64,000 nucleotides of DNA from JACVRM01 sp036824245 (GCA_036824245.1 DAITAO010000003.1:31721-95720), one strand, 5' to 3'. Counted from the first letter of the stretch, positions 8,401 to 17,349 are shown. Numbers and translations: made by a program. Notes: generated by a model not told the origin, from the sequence alone.

Positions 8401-9395
8401 CGGACTCCGCCACCCACGATCCGCAGATCGACTCCTCGTCCGCGGCCGAGCTCCTGCGCCACGAGGCCGACGCTATCGCGGCCGCCGCCGACCGCCTCGA
8501 CCTCGAGCAGTTCTCGCGCGCAGTCGACATCCTCGCCCGCTGTACGGGCGCCGTGACCACGACGGGTGCCGGTACGTCGGGCATCGTCGCGCGCAAGATC
8601 GCCGCGACACTCACGAGCACCGGCACCTCGGCCCAGTTCGTGCACCCCACGGACGCCCTGCACGGCGGGCTGGGAGTCATCGGGCGCCAGGAAGTGGTCG
8701 TCGCCGTGAGCAACAGCGGCGAGACCGAGGAGATCTCGGCGCTGCTGCCCTACCTGCGCAGCCGAGAGGTCAACATCATCGCCATCGTCGGCAACTTCGA
8801 TTCCACGCTCGCGCGGGAGGCCGCCGTGGCGCTGGACGCGTTCGCCGAGCGGGAGGCAGGGCCGCACGGCCTCGTGCCGACTGCCAGCGTGGCGGTGGCG
8901 CTCGCCATCGGCGACGCGCTGGCGCTCACCGTCATGGAGGTGAAGGGGATCACGCGGGATGCCTTTGCCGCCAACCACCCGTCCGGGAGGCTCGGGCGCC
9001 GCCTGACGCTGCGCGTCCGGGACGTCATGCACGCCGGAGACGAGCAGCCGACGATCGGCCCGGAGACGCCGTTCCTCGACGTGGTCAGCGCCATCACCAA
9101 CGGCGGGCTGGGTGCCGTGAACATCGTCGGAGACGACGGCCAACTGCTCGGGATCATCACGGACGGAGACCTCCGCCGCACGCTGCAGCGCTGCGAGCCT
9201 GCGCAGCTGGGCGAGCTTCGTGCAGAGGAGGTCATGACGCGCGAGCCCGTCCTGACAACACCCGATGCGATGGCCTACGAAGCGCTCAGGCTGATGGAGG
9301 ATCGCCCCTCGCAGATCGCGGTTCTCCCGGTGATAGAGGACGGGCGCTCGGTAGGCCTCGTCCGGCTCCACGACCTCGTGCGGATCGGGTTGTAG
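8397..9395 (+). CDS. kdsD: Arabinose-5-phosphate isomerase (KpsF/GutQ family)
   Basis: A 332-residue protein with a SIS sugar-isomerase domain (about residues 30-190) and two CBS domains (about 205-330), the full KdsD/KpsF layout and length. Signature stretches are TTGAGTSGIVARKIAATLTS and VVAVSNSGETEEI, and the SIS end has TVMEVKGITRDAFAANHPSG followed by LGRRL, very close to known KdsD proteins. It interconverts ribulose 5-phosphate and arabinose 5-phosphate, the first step of Kdo synthesis. KdsB and KdsA homologues lie 7 kb downstream on the same strand, so the pathway assignment is well supported. It is coupled by ATGA to the HAD gene before it. Confidence 0.92.
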   Translation: MTDSATHDPQIDSSSAAELLRHEADAIAAAADRLDLEQFSRAVDILARCTGAVTTTGAGTSGIVARKIAATLTSTGTSAQFVHPTDALHGGLGVIGRQEVVVAVSNSGETEEISALLPYLRSREVNIIAIVGNFDSTLAREAAVALDAFAEREAGPHGLVPTASVAVALAIGDALALTVMEVKGITRDAFAANHPSGRLGRRLTLRVRDVMHAGDEQPTIGPETPFLDVVSAITNGGLGAVNIVGDDGQLLGIITDGDLRRTLQRCEPAQLGELRAEEVMTREPVLTTPDAMAYEALRLMEDRPSQIAVLPVIEDGRSVGLVRLHDLVRIGL

Positions 9396-9399
9396 CGAC

Positions 9400-10212
9400 G
9401 TGCGGCGACCATCCATCCGCTGGCTGGGACGGCCGACGCTGCAGGAGCGCTACGGCGAGGGCCGCACGAAAGCACCGCTGGTCGAGCGGCTCAGCGACCG
9501 AGACCTCAAGCGGCTCAACGAGCTCCTGCCGTGGCGGTGCTTTACCGTGGATTCCGGCGGCCGGCCGTTCGGCGGAGTCGCGTGGCACGGAAAGCGGGTC
9601 GCCCCGGAACCGGTCCCTGATCGCCGCATCGAGCTCTTCCACGAGCGCTTCGATCTCTCCGACAAGCACGTGCTGGAGGTCGGCTGCTTCGAAGGTGTGC
9701 ACACAATCGCCCTGTGCCAGCGCGCGAAGCAGGTCACGGCGATCGACGGACGCGTCGAGAACGTTGTGAAAACGATCGTGCGCTGTGCATTCTTCGACGC
9801 GCGTCCCCGCGTCTTCACCTATGACGTGGAAGGAGCCGACGGCCGCGAAGAGCTGCTCAGCGCCGACCTTTGCCATCACGTCGGCGTCCTCTACCACCTG
9901 GATGACCCGGTCACGCACCTGCGGCGTCTCGGTGCATGGGTCTCGCGCGGCCTGATGCTCGACACGCACTTCGCGCGGGACGGCGATGCCACCGATGTGT
10001 ACGAGGTGGCGGGACAGCCGTTCCGCTTCCGACGCTATGAGGAGATCGGGCGCGGGGACGTGTTCTCGGGCATGCGTCCGACCTCGAAATGGCTTCGGCT
10101 GGATGACATCGTCGATCTTCTCAGGGCGGCCGGATTCGGTGCGGTCGATATCGTCGAGGTTCGAGAGGAGCGCAACGGAGCACGAGTCTTGCTCTTTGCC
10201 GACCGCAGTTGA
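9400..10212 (+). CDS. SAM-dependent methyltransferase (DUF1698/CmoB-like fold)
   Basis: A 270-residue class I methyltransferase. Motif I is HVLEVGCFEGVHTIALCQ, motif II is VTAIDGRVENVVK, and a conserved HHVGVLYHLDDPVTHLRRL follows. That last stretch and the ELFHERFDLSDKHVLEVG lead-in recall CmoB and related methyltransferases found in glycan loci. In this setting it more likely methylates a sugar or lipid-linked glycan than tRNA. It starts with GTG five bases after the isomerase stop. The acceptor cannot be stated. Confidence 0.8.
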   Translation: MRRPSIRWLGRPTLQERYGEGRTKAPLVERLSDRDLKRLNELLPWRCFTVDSGGRPFGGVAWHGKRVAPEPVPDRRIELFHERFDLSDKHVLEVGCFEGVHTIALCQRAKQVTAIDGRVENVVKTIVRCAFFDARPRVFTYDVEGADGREELLSADLCHHVGVLYHLDDPVTHLRRLGAWVSRGLMLDTHFARDGDATDVYEVAGQPFRFRRYEEIGRGDVFSGMRPTSKWLRLDDIVDLLRAAGFGAVDIVEVREERNGARVLLFADRS

Positions 10213-10238
10213 ACGCCGTGCCGCTGACGATCTAGGCG

Positions 10239-11069
10239 ATGGTGCTCTCGCGCTTCAAAAGGTCTAAACGTGAGCCGTGGCCCTCCGACCGACGGGTGCG
10301 GTTCGTCACATCTTTCAACGACGTCTTCTATGAAGCGAGCGGGAGGCGCTGCATAGAGACATTTCGCGAGCAGAATCCTTCGTACGAGATCTGGGCGTAC
10401 ATCGAGGCGGGGGACCGCGATCGCATTGCGGATCTCGAACAAGAGGTCTCGGCCATGGGTGCAACGGTCGTGTCACTTGCCAACCTGTCTCTGCTTCCCG
10501 AATTCCTCGAAATCGCGCGCGACGTCATCCCACGTGAGTTCGGCGGCGACGCGCCTCCCGAGATGTTTCCCGGCGAAGGTCCGCAGACGGGCGACGTGTG
10601 GTTCCGAAAGAACATGTTTCGCTGGTTCCGCAAGATCGTCGCGCTCGAGCACGCTTCGACCGGGTTCGAAGAGGTTTTGTTCTGGATGGACTGTGATTGC
10701 TTCAGCAAGGCGCCACTTCCCCTGTCAGTGATCGAGGCTGCCTTCCGCGATGCCGGCGTGATCCGCATGAGGGCGAACCGAAAGCACACGGAAACAGGGC
10801 TGGTCGGCTACGACCTGGCGCGGCCGGGCGTCCGCGAGCTGTTGGCCGCCATGAAGGAGCATTACCTCTCTCGCCGGTTCGAGCGCTATCCGCGCTGGGA
10901 CGACTGCATCACCCTCGACCTCTGCCTCGATCGTCCCGACGCACCCAGGTCACGCGACATTGCCAGGCGTGCGGTCGGTAACGCAGACGTGTTGCCGACC
11001 ACCGTCTTCGCCCCGTATCTCGAACACGAAAAGGGACTCCACAGCAGGAAGCTCGGGCTCGTGCGCTAA
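10239..11069 (+). CDS. Putative GT-A-fold glycosyltransferase of unknown family
   Basis: A 276-residue soluble protein. It opens with RRVRFVTSFNDVFYEASG, a strand-loop typical of the first beta-strand of GT-A enzymes, and has a likely metal-binding DXD in VLFWMDCDCFSKAPLP (Asp-Cys-Asp). A later RWDDCITLDLCLDRPDAP resembles the acceptor/second-acid region of GT8- and GT32-like transferases. I do not recognise the exact family. Its place between a methyltransferase and the flippase supports a role in the same polysaccharide. The start at ATG 10239 is the first in the frame after the previous stop. Confidence 0.65.
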   Translation: MVLSRFKRSKREPWPSDRRVRFVTSFNDVFYEASGRRCIETFREQNPSYEIWAYIEAGDRDRIADLEQEVSAMGATVVSLANLSLLPEFLEIARDVIPREFGGDAPPEMFPGEGPQTGDVWFRKNMFRWFRKIVALEHASTGFEEVLFWMDCDCFSKAPLPLSVIEAAFRDAGVIRMRANRKHTETGLVGYDLARPGVRELLAAMKEHYLSRRFERYPRWDDCITLDLCLDRPDAPRSRDIARRAVGNADVLPTTVFAPYLEHEKGLHSRKLGLVR

Positions 11070-11097
11070 GGGCCGCCGCGCTACGGTCCCCCGCTCA

Positions 11098-12576
11098 ATG
11101 AGCGGGTCTGACCACCCCGAGGGAGCTGCTACCGGCGACGTCTTGGATGCCGCGGACGCGGGCGCCAAGGTCATCCGCGGCGGGACCGTGCGGGCGCTCG
11201 GGTTCTTCGGGGGACGCCTGCTGACGCTGCTGTCGGCGCCGCTACTGCTGCGCCATCTCGGCCTCGTCGGCTTCGGCGGCTACGCGGCCGTGCAGTCCCT
11301 GATCGGAATCGCCGCCATCTCGTCGGAGGCCGGCCTCACCGTCGTTGGCGTCCGCGAGCATTCGGTCCGCGACGAGCACGGGCGCGCCCGACTCATGCGC
11401 GCGCTCCTGACGCTCCGATTCGGTTTGTCGCTCATCGGAGCCCTGGCGGCGGTGGGATTCGCCGTGCTCGCAGGCTACTCGACGTCCCTCGTCCTCGGGA
11501 CCGTCCTGGGCGGTGTCGGGCTTGTCCTGCTCTTACTTCAGCAGGGATACACGGTTCCTCTCGCGGCCGAGCTTCGCTTCGGCGCGATCGCCGCCCTGGA
11601 CTTCCTGCGCCAAGCGCTCACGGCGGCAGCCATCGTGGCGCTCGTCGCAGTGGGGGCCTCGGTCACGGCATTTCTCGCCGTGTCGATTCCGGTGGGCATC
11701 GTCGTCGGTGCCGTCACTCTGTTCGCGCTTCGCGGCAATCTGACGCTGCGCGCGAGCACCGACCTCGCGGAGTTGCGCTACATCGCCGGCGAGGCGTTCG
11801 CCGTCGCCGGCGCGACCATCCTCGCCTCGATCTTCTACCGCCTGGCGATCGTGATGATGTCCGTCCTGTCGACGGGGGAGGAGACCGGCTACTTCGCAGC
11901 CTCTCAGCGCGTCATCGAGGTGCTCTTACCCCTCGTTGCGCTGGCCAATTCGGTGACGTTCCCTGTCCTTTCGCGGGCGGCGGAGACCGCGGTCGCGCGG
12001 CTGGCGTACGGGCTGCAACAAGTCTTCAACGTGAACGTGATCCTCGGAGGATGGACGGCGTTGATGCTTCTGCTGGGGGCCGAGCCCATCATCTCCTTTC
12101 TCGGTGGGTCGGAGTTCGAGCGGGCGGTTCCGGTGCTGCGGATCCTGGCAGTCGGCGTCGCCGCCACGTTCCTGGCCGCGGGCTGGGGAACGGCGCTGAT
12201 CGCCCTGCGCGCCCAGCGAGCCCTCTTCTGGGCGACCGCTGTCGGCGTGGGAGTGGGCGTGTCGCTCACGGCGGTGCTGGCTCCTGCCGAGGGCGCGCAG
12301 GGAACAGCGCTGGCGGTAACGATCAGCGAGGGCGTCCGCGCGATCACGACGGGCGTGGCGTTGATGCGCGTGCGGGCCCAGCTCCGGCCTCGTCTCACCG
12401 TGCTTCCGAAGTTGGTCGTCGCGCTGGGGCTCGCCGGCGCGATGGGACTGATAGGGATCAGCCCCATTCTCGCCTGCCTACTCGCCAGCGGCATTTACTT
12501 CGGTCTACTCGCGCTCACAGGCGCGCTTCCACCGGAGCTGTGGGGAGCGCTCCGCCCGCGCGGAAAAGGCCGGTAG
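11098..12576 (+). CDS. wzx: Oligosaccharide flippase (Wzx-like, MOP superfamily)
   Basis: A 492-residue protein made almost entirely of hydrophobic helices, about twelve to fourteen, with short charged loops. This is the usual size and layout of polysaccharide-export MOP flippases. The N-terminal helix pair begins VIRGGTVRALGFFGGRLLTL, and a central LIGIAAISSEAGLTVVGVRE is typical of the family. It would flip undecaprenyl-linked repeat units across the membrane for polymerisation outside. Together with the initiating transferase (22229-23746) and the Wzz-like protein (60157-61053) it points to a Wzx/Wzy-type route. The symbol is given by family and not by orthology. The ATG lies 28 bases after the previous stop. 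Confidence 0.87.
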   Translation: MSGSDHPEGAATGDVLDAADAGAKVIRGGTVRALGFFGGRLLTLLSAPLLLRHLGLVGFGGYAAVQSLIGIAAISSEAGLTVVGVREHSVRDEHGRARLMRALLTLRFGLSLIGALAAVGFAVLAGYSTSLVLGTVLGGVGLVLLLLQQGYTVPLAAELRFGAIAALDFLRQALTAAAIVALVAVGASVTAFLAVSIPVGIVVGAVTLFALRGNLTLRASTDLAELRYIAGEAFAVAGATILASIFYRLAIVMMSVLSTGEETGYFAASQRVIEVLLPLVALANSVTFPVLSRAAETAVARLAYGLQQVFNVNVILGGWTALMLLLGAEPIISFLGGSEFERAVPVLRILAVGVAATFLAAGWGTALIALRAQRALFWATAVGVGVGVSLTAVLAPAEGAQGTALAVTISEGVRAITTGVALMRVRAQLRPRLTVLPKLVVALGLAGAMGLIGISPILACLLASGIYFGLLALTGALPPELWGALRPRGKGR

Positions 12577-12640
12577 GGCGCCGCCCCGGCACGTTCGGGT
12601 GGCTGCCCGGGGGGCCGCAGGCCCGCGGATAAGGGAGAGC

Positions 12641-12646
12641 TATAGT
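12641..12646 (+). promoter_or_regulatory. Possible -10 box for the C-methyltransferase gene
   Basis: TATAGT stands nine bases before the ATG of the next gene in an otherwise very GC-rich 78-base gap. A start of transcription about seven bases further would give a very short or leaderless message. No clear -35 box is seen, so this is weak. Confidence 0.25.
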
Positions 12647-12654
12647 GGCCGCCG

Positions 12655-13944
12655 ATGGCCTCGAGAACCCCCCCGCGGACGAGCCTGACGACGCGGACTA
12701 CGTGCCGTGTCTGCGACTCGCCGGAGCTCAGTCCCGTGCTCTCGCTGGGCGAGCAATGCATCTCCGGTGCCTTTACAGGGCCGGACGGCCGAGAGCCGGT
12801 CCAAAGGGCGATCCCGCTCGAGCTCGTCCGTTGCGACATGACGCGGGATCAAGACGCCTGTGGACTCCTCCAGATCCGGCACACCGTGCCGGGATCGATT
12901 CTCTACTCGAACTACTGGTACCGCAGCGGCGTCAATCGCACTATGACCAAGAACCTTCACGAAATCGCCCAGGAGGCCGAGGGCTTGGTCGAGTTGCGAC
13001 CCGGTGATCTCGTCGTAGACATCGGGTGCAACGACGGCACCCTGTTCGACGGTTACCAGGTCGAGGGGCTCCGGTACCTCGGCTTCGATCCCTCCGACCT
13101 AACGCGCTACGCGGTCGAGAAGGGATACGACATCGTGCGCGATTTCTATTCGTTCGAACGACTCCAACAGCTCTACCCTGACCGGAAGGCGCGTGTCATA
13201 ACGAGCATCGCGATGTTTTACGACCTTGAGGATCCAGGCGCCTTCGTCGAGGACGTGGTAAGCGCGCTGTCCGAGGACGGTGTCTGGGCCATGGAGCTGC
13301 ACTACATGCCGACGATGCTCGAGCGCAACGCCTTTGACGTAATCGTCCACGAGCACCTGGAGTACTTCTCGCTGGCGGTGATCGAGCGCTTGATCACGCA
13401 GGCCGGACTCGAGACGATCCGAGCCAAGCTCAACGACATCAACGGTGGATCCATTCGCCTGTTCTTCGCACACGCGGGCCGGATTTCCATCTCCGACGAG
13501 GACCAGCGCGCCCTCCAAGACATCCGGATCCGCGAATTCGAAATGGCGCTCGAGTCACCGGAGCCTTACGAACGCTTCAGACAGGGCGCAGAGAGAGTTC
13601 GGGGGAAACTTCGCGAGGTGTGCGAGAGTCTCCACCGGGAAGGCAAGACGATCCATATCTACGGCGCCTCGACCAAGGGCAACACGATTCTTCAGTACGC
13701 GAATCTCGACGTGTCGCTCATTCCGTACGCCGCGGATCGCAATCCCGACAAGTGGGGCTCCAAGACCATCAGCACGAATATCCCGATCATCAGCGAGGAG
13801 GAGTCCCGGCGCCTCAAGCCTGACTACTTCCTCGTGCTCCCGTGGCACTTCCTGGATGAGTTCCTAGAGCGCGAGGAACAGTACCTCTCCGAGGGCGGAC
13901 ATTTCATAGTTCCACTGCCCGAGGTGCGCATCCTTCCCGGTTGA
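12655..13944 (+). CDS. Sugar C-methyltransferase (NovU/TylCIII type)
   Basis: A 429-residue, three-part protein. The N-terminus has a zinc-binding cluster (TCRVCDSPEL, then CISGAF and VRCDMTRDQDACGLLQ). The middle is a class I SAM domain with VVDIGCNDGTLFDGY and the VHEHLEYFSLAVIERL region that carries the catalytic His/Glu in this family. The C-terminus has a second nucleotide-binding fold, IHIYGASTKGNTILQYANL, known as the C-methyltransferase C-terminal domain. Such enzymes methylate C3 or a similar carbon of NDP-4-keto-deoxy sugars, so a branched deoxy sugar is expected in the polymer. Its 4-keto substrate could come from the Gmd product made by the genes at 23.7-25.6 kb. Confidence 0.88.
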   Translation: MASRTPPRTSLTTRTTCRVCDSPELSPVLSLGEQCISGAFTGPDGREPVQRAIPLELVRCDMTRDQDACGLLQIRHTVPGSILYSNYWYRSGVNRTMTKNLHEIAQEAEGLVELRPGDLVVDIGCNDGTLFDGYQVEGLRYLGFDPSDLTRYAVEKGYDIVRDFYSFERLQQLYPDRKARVITSIAMFYDLEDPGAFVEDVVSALSEDGVWAMELHYMPTMLERNAFDVIVHEHLEYFSLAVIERLITQAGLETIRAKLNDINGGSIRLFFAHAGRISISDEDQRALQDIRIREFEMALESPEPYERFRQGAERVRGKLREVCESLHREGKTIHIYGASTKGNTILQYANLDVSLIPYAADRNPDKWGSKTISTNIPIISEEESRRLKPDYFLVLPWHFLDEFLEREEQYLSEGGHFIVPLPEVRILPG

Positions 13945-13947
13945 GCG

Positions 13948-14943
13948 GTGCTGAACGTCGGACTGCTGTCGAGCTGGAATACCCGTTGCGGAATCGCCGA
14001 GTATTCCCGCCATCTCGCCGAGGCATTGCGCCGCCGCGGTAACATCCGTGTGCTGGTCTTCGGCTCCCGCAACTTTGGCGCCCGTGACGTGCGCCCTTAC
14101 GAGGCAGACGAGCTGCCAAGCATGGACATCCAGGCATGGCACCCCGACAAGGAGATGGCCCTCGATGTCGAGCCGATCCTCGAGGCCGGTCTGGACGTCC
14201 TCCACATCCAGTACTCGAGCCTGTTCTACAACCGTCGCCGGCTCGTTCAACTCATGCGTCGCTTCGACGGCCTGCTCGCCCTGACCTACCACGACAAGGC
14301 CATTGGACGGGCATTCCCATGGCAAATCGCAGACCTTCTGTTCGCGCACCGTGAGGACGTGGGCATCGGCCCCCGGCAGCTGATTCCTCAGGGGATCGAC
14401 ATCCGACCACCCGTGATCAAGACGTTCGGACTGGGCGGCAAGGCGCGCGATGTCGACGTGATCGCCTCGATCTGCGAGCGAAACGGCTGGCAACTCGAGA
14501 CCTCGTTTGGCAGGCGTACGTGGTTGGAGTCGGAGGAACTCAGGCGCTGGTTGCGCGATTGTGACGCGATCGTGCTGTGGTATCCGGACCTACCCACTTC
14601 CGGCGGAAGCGCGAGCGCGCCGCTGGCGATCGGAACTCGACGTCCGGTCTTCGTAAACGACACACGATCGTTCAGTGACCTCCCCGAGCGCACAAACAAC
14701 CTCCGCAAGGTCTCCACCCCCGAGGAACTCGAGTCCGCGATGCGGCATGAGCTGGTCGACGAGTACGCGGAGGCGCGGAGCTGGGACCACGTCGCGAGCT
14801 CGATCGTGGATGCCTACCGGCAAGCCCTAGCGAAACGCGACGGCGCACGCGGGCATGGCGCGCCGCTCCGGGCCCGGGTCTATGTGGCTCTGGACCCCAA
14901 GCCGATCGCGCGGATCAAGCACCGCCTGGCCCCCCGCCGGTGA
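13948..14943 (+). CDS. Glycosyltransferase family 4-like protein
   Basis: A 331-residue protein that begins LNVGLLSSWNTRCGIAEYSR, a common start for GT4 enzymes with a CGIAEY acceptor loop. An HIQYSSLFYNRRRLVQL stretch lies in the N-terminal Rossmann domain. The C-terminal half is shorter than usual and its donor-binding motif is degenerate (DAIVLWYPDLPTSGGSASAPL, then TRRPVFVNDTRSFSDLP), but it keeps the typical end WDHVASSIVDAYRQAL. It is probably a cytoplasmic transferase for the polysaccharide. It starts with GTG three bases after the C-methyltransferase stop and overlaps the next gene. Confidence 0.77.
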   Translation: MLNVGLLSSWNTRCGIAEYSRHLAEALRRRGNIRVLVFGSRNFGARDVRPYEADELPSMDIQAWHPDKEMALDVEPILEAGLDVLHIQYSSLFYNRRRLVQLMRRFDGLLALTYHDKAIGRAFPWQIADLLFAHREDVGIGPRQLIPQGIDIRPPVIKTFGLGGKARDVDVIASICERNGWQLETSFGRRTWLESEELRRWLRDCDAIVLWYPDLPTSGGSASAPLAIGTRRPVFVNDTRSFSDLPERTNNLRKVSTPEELESAMRHELVDEYAEARSWDHVASSIVDAYRQALAKRDGARGHGAPLRARVYVALDPKPIARIKHRLAPRR

Positions 14944-15683
14944 GCGATCTCGATTTCGCAGTGCTTTCCAGCCGACGGCAGATCGCCGAGGCCCAGGAGG
15001 CCCTGCTGGAGGAGGGGCTGCTCGACGAGTTGCCGCATGATCCCCTCGCGCGGATCAAGAGGCGCTTGCACTTCCCGACCGCAGCGACGAGCCTGATCCC
15101 GGATCCAATCAAGAGCTGGGACGTGCGGCGGGTCCTCGAGGCCATACGACAGAGATGCGTCCCAGACGACCCAGTGCTGGACATGGGAAGCATCGGCTCG
15201 GCGATTCCCCCGGCGCTGCACCGCCTCGGTTATCGCCAAGTCCACGGCATCGACCTCGATCCACAGGTCACCCGCATGGCGCACCGCGATGCGGTTCAGT
15301 ACCGCGTAGGCGACATGACCGCCACCCCCTACGAGGATCGCTCGTTCGCCGCGATCACCGCGATCAGCGTGATTGAGCACGGGTTCCAACCAGAGCCCTT
15401 ACTGCGTGAAGTGGCGCGGCTTCTGAAGCCCGGCGGGTTCTTCTTCTTCTCCACCGACTACTGGCCCGAGAAGATCGATACCAGCAGCATCCGGCTGTTC
15501 GGGATGACCTGGGACATCTTCAGCGCCGAGGAGATCGAGCGCTTCATCGCTGACGCACGCACGATGGGGCTCAGCCCTGCATCCGAGCCGCACGCCGCCC
15601 TCCACGCGGTCGGTGACCGACCAATCTCGTATGAGGGATTCCAGTACACGTTCCTCGCCGGAGCTCTCAACCGACAGTCCTGA
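14940..15683 (+). CDS. SAM-dependent methyltransferase
   Basis: A 247-residue class I methyltransferase. The SAM site is VLDMGSIGSAIPPAL, a variant of motif I in which Gly-Ser-Ile-Gly replaces the usual GxGxG; motif II is GIDLDPQVTRMAH, and VGDMTATPYEDRSFAAITAI with SVIEHGFQPEPLLREVAR completes the site. The FFFFSTDYWPEK stretch matches family members found in glycan loci. The GTG start overlaps the stop of the GT gene before it by three bases (GTGA), which suggests that both act on the same intermediate. The acceptor is unknown. Confidence 0.82.
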   Translation: MSDLDFAVLSSRRQIAEAQEALLEEGLLDELPHDPLARIKRRLHFPTAATSLIPDPIKSWDVRRVLEAIRQRCVPDDPVLDMGSIGSAIPPALHRLGYRQVHGIDLDPQVTRMAHRDAVQYRVGDMTATPYEDRSFAAITAISVIEHGFQPEPLLREVARLLKPGGFFFFSTDYWPEKIDTSSIRLFGMTWDIFSAEEIERFIADARTMGLSPASEPHAALHAVGDRPISYEGFQYTFLAGALNRQS

Positions 15684-15766
15684 CGCTTCGTGGCCGCCGC
15701 ACCGAACATCGATATGTCAGAACACTCGCTGAGGTTGAGCGTGACCTACGAGCACGGAACCTGAGC

Positions 15767-16513
15767 TTGAAGATCGTCGCCGTTATCCCCGCACGCTTCT
15801 CGTCCGTCCGCTTCCCGGGCAAGCCGCTGGCCGAGCTCGCCGGGCGCCCACTCGTCCAGTGGGTCTACGACGCGGCTACAAGCTGCCGCGCCTTCAGCGA
15901 GGTAGTCGTGGCCACGGAAAGCGAGGAGATCGCAGAGCGGGTGCGCGGGTTCGGCGGTCAGGTGGAGATGACGAGCCCCGACCACCCGAGCGGCACCGAT
16001 CGCGTGGCCGAGGTCGCCGAGCGGCATCCGGAAGCCGACTTCGTCGCAAACGTCCAGGGCGACCAGCCGTTCGCCACCGCAGAGATGCTCACCGCTCTAG
16101 TCGAGCCGTACCTCTCCGGGGAGGCCCCGCCGATGACGACACTCGCCTGCCCGCTCCTCGACCCGGCCTGGTGGGACGATCCGAACGTGGTGAAGGTGGT
16201 CCGCGACGTGGACGGCTACGCGCTCTACTTCTCGCGCAGCTCCATCCCTCACGGCGCCATCGACCCGGACTCGCAGGTACAGCCACTCCACCATCTCGGC
16301 CTCTACGCGTTCACGCGCGAAACCGTCCTCCGTTTTCCAGGTCTGCCCGCGACGCCGCTCGAGCGCCAGGAGCGCCTCGAGCAGCTTCGCGCGCTCGAGC
16401 ACGGCATCCGCATCAAGGTCTGCGACACGGAGCGACCCGTGCTCGAGGTGAACACGCCGCAGGATCTGGAGGCGGCGCAGGAACTGATGCAGGGGAGGGC
16501 GCCGAGCACGTGA
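15767..16513 (+). CDS. kdsB: 3-deoxy-manno-octulosonate cytidylyltransferase (CMP-Kdo synthetase)
   Basis: A 248-residue protein matching KdsB from end to end. It has the CTP-binding start IPARFSSVRFPGKPLAEL, DHPSGTDRVAEVAE, the catalytic FVANVQGDQPF, the FSRSSIPHG stretch and the end motif LEQLRALEHGIRIKV. It activates Kdo with CTP to give CMP-Kdo, the donor for Kdo transferases. The start is a TTG; the frame upstream closes at a stop 30 bases earlier and offers no ATG or GTG. The next gene, KdsA, overlaps its end by four bases, so the order isomerase, then KdsB-KdsA gives most of a Kdo supply route. No Kdo transferase of the WaaA type was found in the window. Confidence 0.93.
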   Translation: MKIVAVIPARFSSVRFPGKPLAELAGRPLVQWVYDAATSCRAFSEVVVATESEEIAERVRGFGGQVEMTSPDHPSGTDRVAEVAERHPEADFVANVQGDQPFATAEMLTALVEPYLSGEAPPMTTLACPLLDPAWWDDPNVVKVVRDVDGYALYFSRSSIPHGAIDPDSQVQPLHHLGLYAFTRETVLRFPGLPATPLERQERLEQLRALEHGIRIKVCDTERPVLEVNTPQDLEAAQELMQGRAPST

Positions 16514-17349
16514 CCGCAGTGCGGATCACCGACGACCTATGGGCAGGCGACGGCCACCCCCTGCTCGTACTGGCCGGCCCCTGCGTCATCGAGGATCGCG
16601 AGTTCATGCTGCGAATGGCAGCGACGATCCAAGCGATCTCCGAGCGCCATGGGGTCGGGCTCGTCTTCAAGTCCTCGTTCGACAAGGCCAACCGCTCGTC
16701 CGGCGAGTCATTGCGTGGGCCGGGCATGGACGAGGGGCTCGTCACCCTCGCCGCCGTCCGGGACGCGGTGGGCCTGCCGGTGCTCACCGATATCCACGAG
16801 AGCTGGCAGGCGCAACCAGCCGCGGACGTGGTGGACGTGCTCCAGATTCCAGCCTTCCTCAGCCGGCAGACCGACCTGCTCCAGGCCGCGGCCGCCACGG
16901 GCCGCGCGGTGAACGTGAAGAAGGGCCAGTTCCTCTCGCCGCCCGAGATGGGGAACGTCGTGGCGAAGCTGGAGGCGGCGGGGTGTGACCGCATTCTCAT
17001 CACCGAGCGCGGCACCACGTTCGGGTACAACAACCTCGTCGTCGATTTTCGCGGGCTGCCGCAGCTTCGGGCACTTGGCTATCCGCTCGTCTTCGACGCC
17101 ACACACAGCGTGCAACTTCCGGGCGGCCTGGGCGGCGCGTCCGGAGGCGAGCGCCAGTACGTATCCCACCTCGCTCGGGCCGCAGCGGCAGTGGGCATCG
17201 ACGCGCTCTTCGTGGAGGTCCACTCGGATCCGGACTCCGCGCCGAGCGACGGGCCGAACATGATCACACCGGAGATGTTCGACCGCCTCCTGACCGAGGT
17301 GCTCGCGGTACGCGAAGCCGTGCTCGAGATCGGCGTTCGGGGAAGCTGA
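16510..17349 (+). CDS. kdsA: 3-deoxy-8-phosphooctulonate synthase (Kdo-8-P synthase)
   Basis: A 279-residue TIM-barrel enzyme that joins phosphoenolpyruvate and arabinose 5-phosphate. Family stretches are LAGPCVIEDREFMLRMA, FKSSFDKANRSSGESLRGPG, VNVKKGQFLSPPEMGNV, TERGTTFGYNNLVVDFRGLP and FDATHSVQLPGG. A Cys stands in AGPC, and His (ATHSV), Glu (FVEVHSDP) and Asp (SDGPNM) complete the four ligands of the metal-dependent class, as in Aquifex; the E. coli enzyme has Asn in place of the Cys. It starts with GTG overlapping the KdsB stop. Confidence 0.94.
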   Translation: MTAVRITDDLWAGDGHPLLVLAGPCVIEDREFMLRMAATIQAISERHGVGLVFKSSFDKANRSSGESLRGPGMDEGLVTLAAVRDAVGLPVLTDIHESWQAQPAADVVDVLQIPAFLSRQTDLLQAAAATGRAVNVKKGQFLSPPEMGNVVAKLEAAGCDRILITERGTTFGYNNLVVDFRGLPQLRALGYPLVFDATHSVQLPGGLGGASGGERQYVSHLARAAAAVGIDALFVEVHSDPDSAPSDGPNMITPEMFDRLLTEVLAVREAVLEIGVRGS

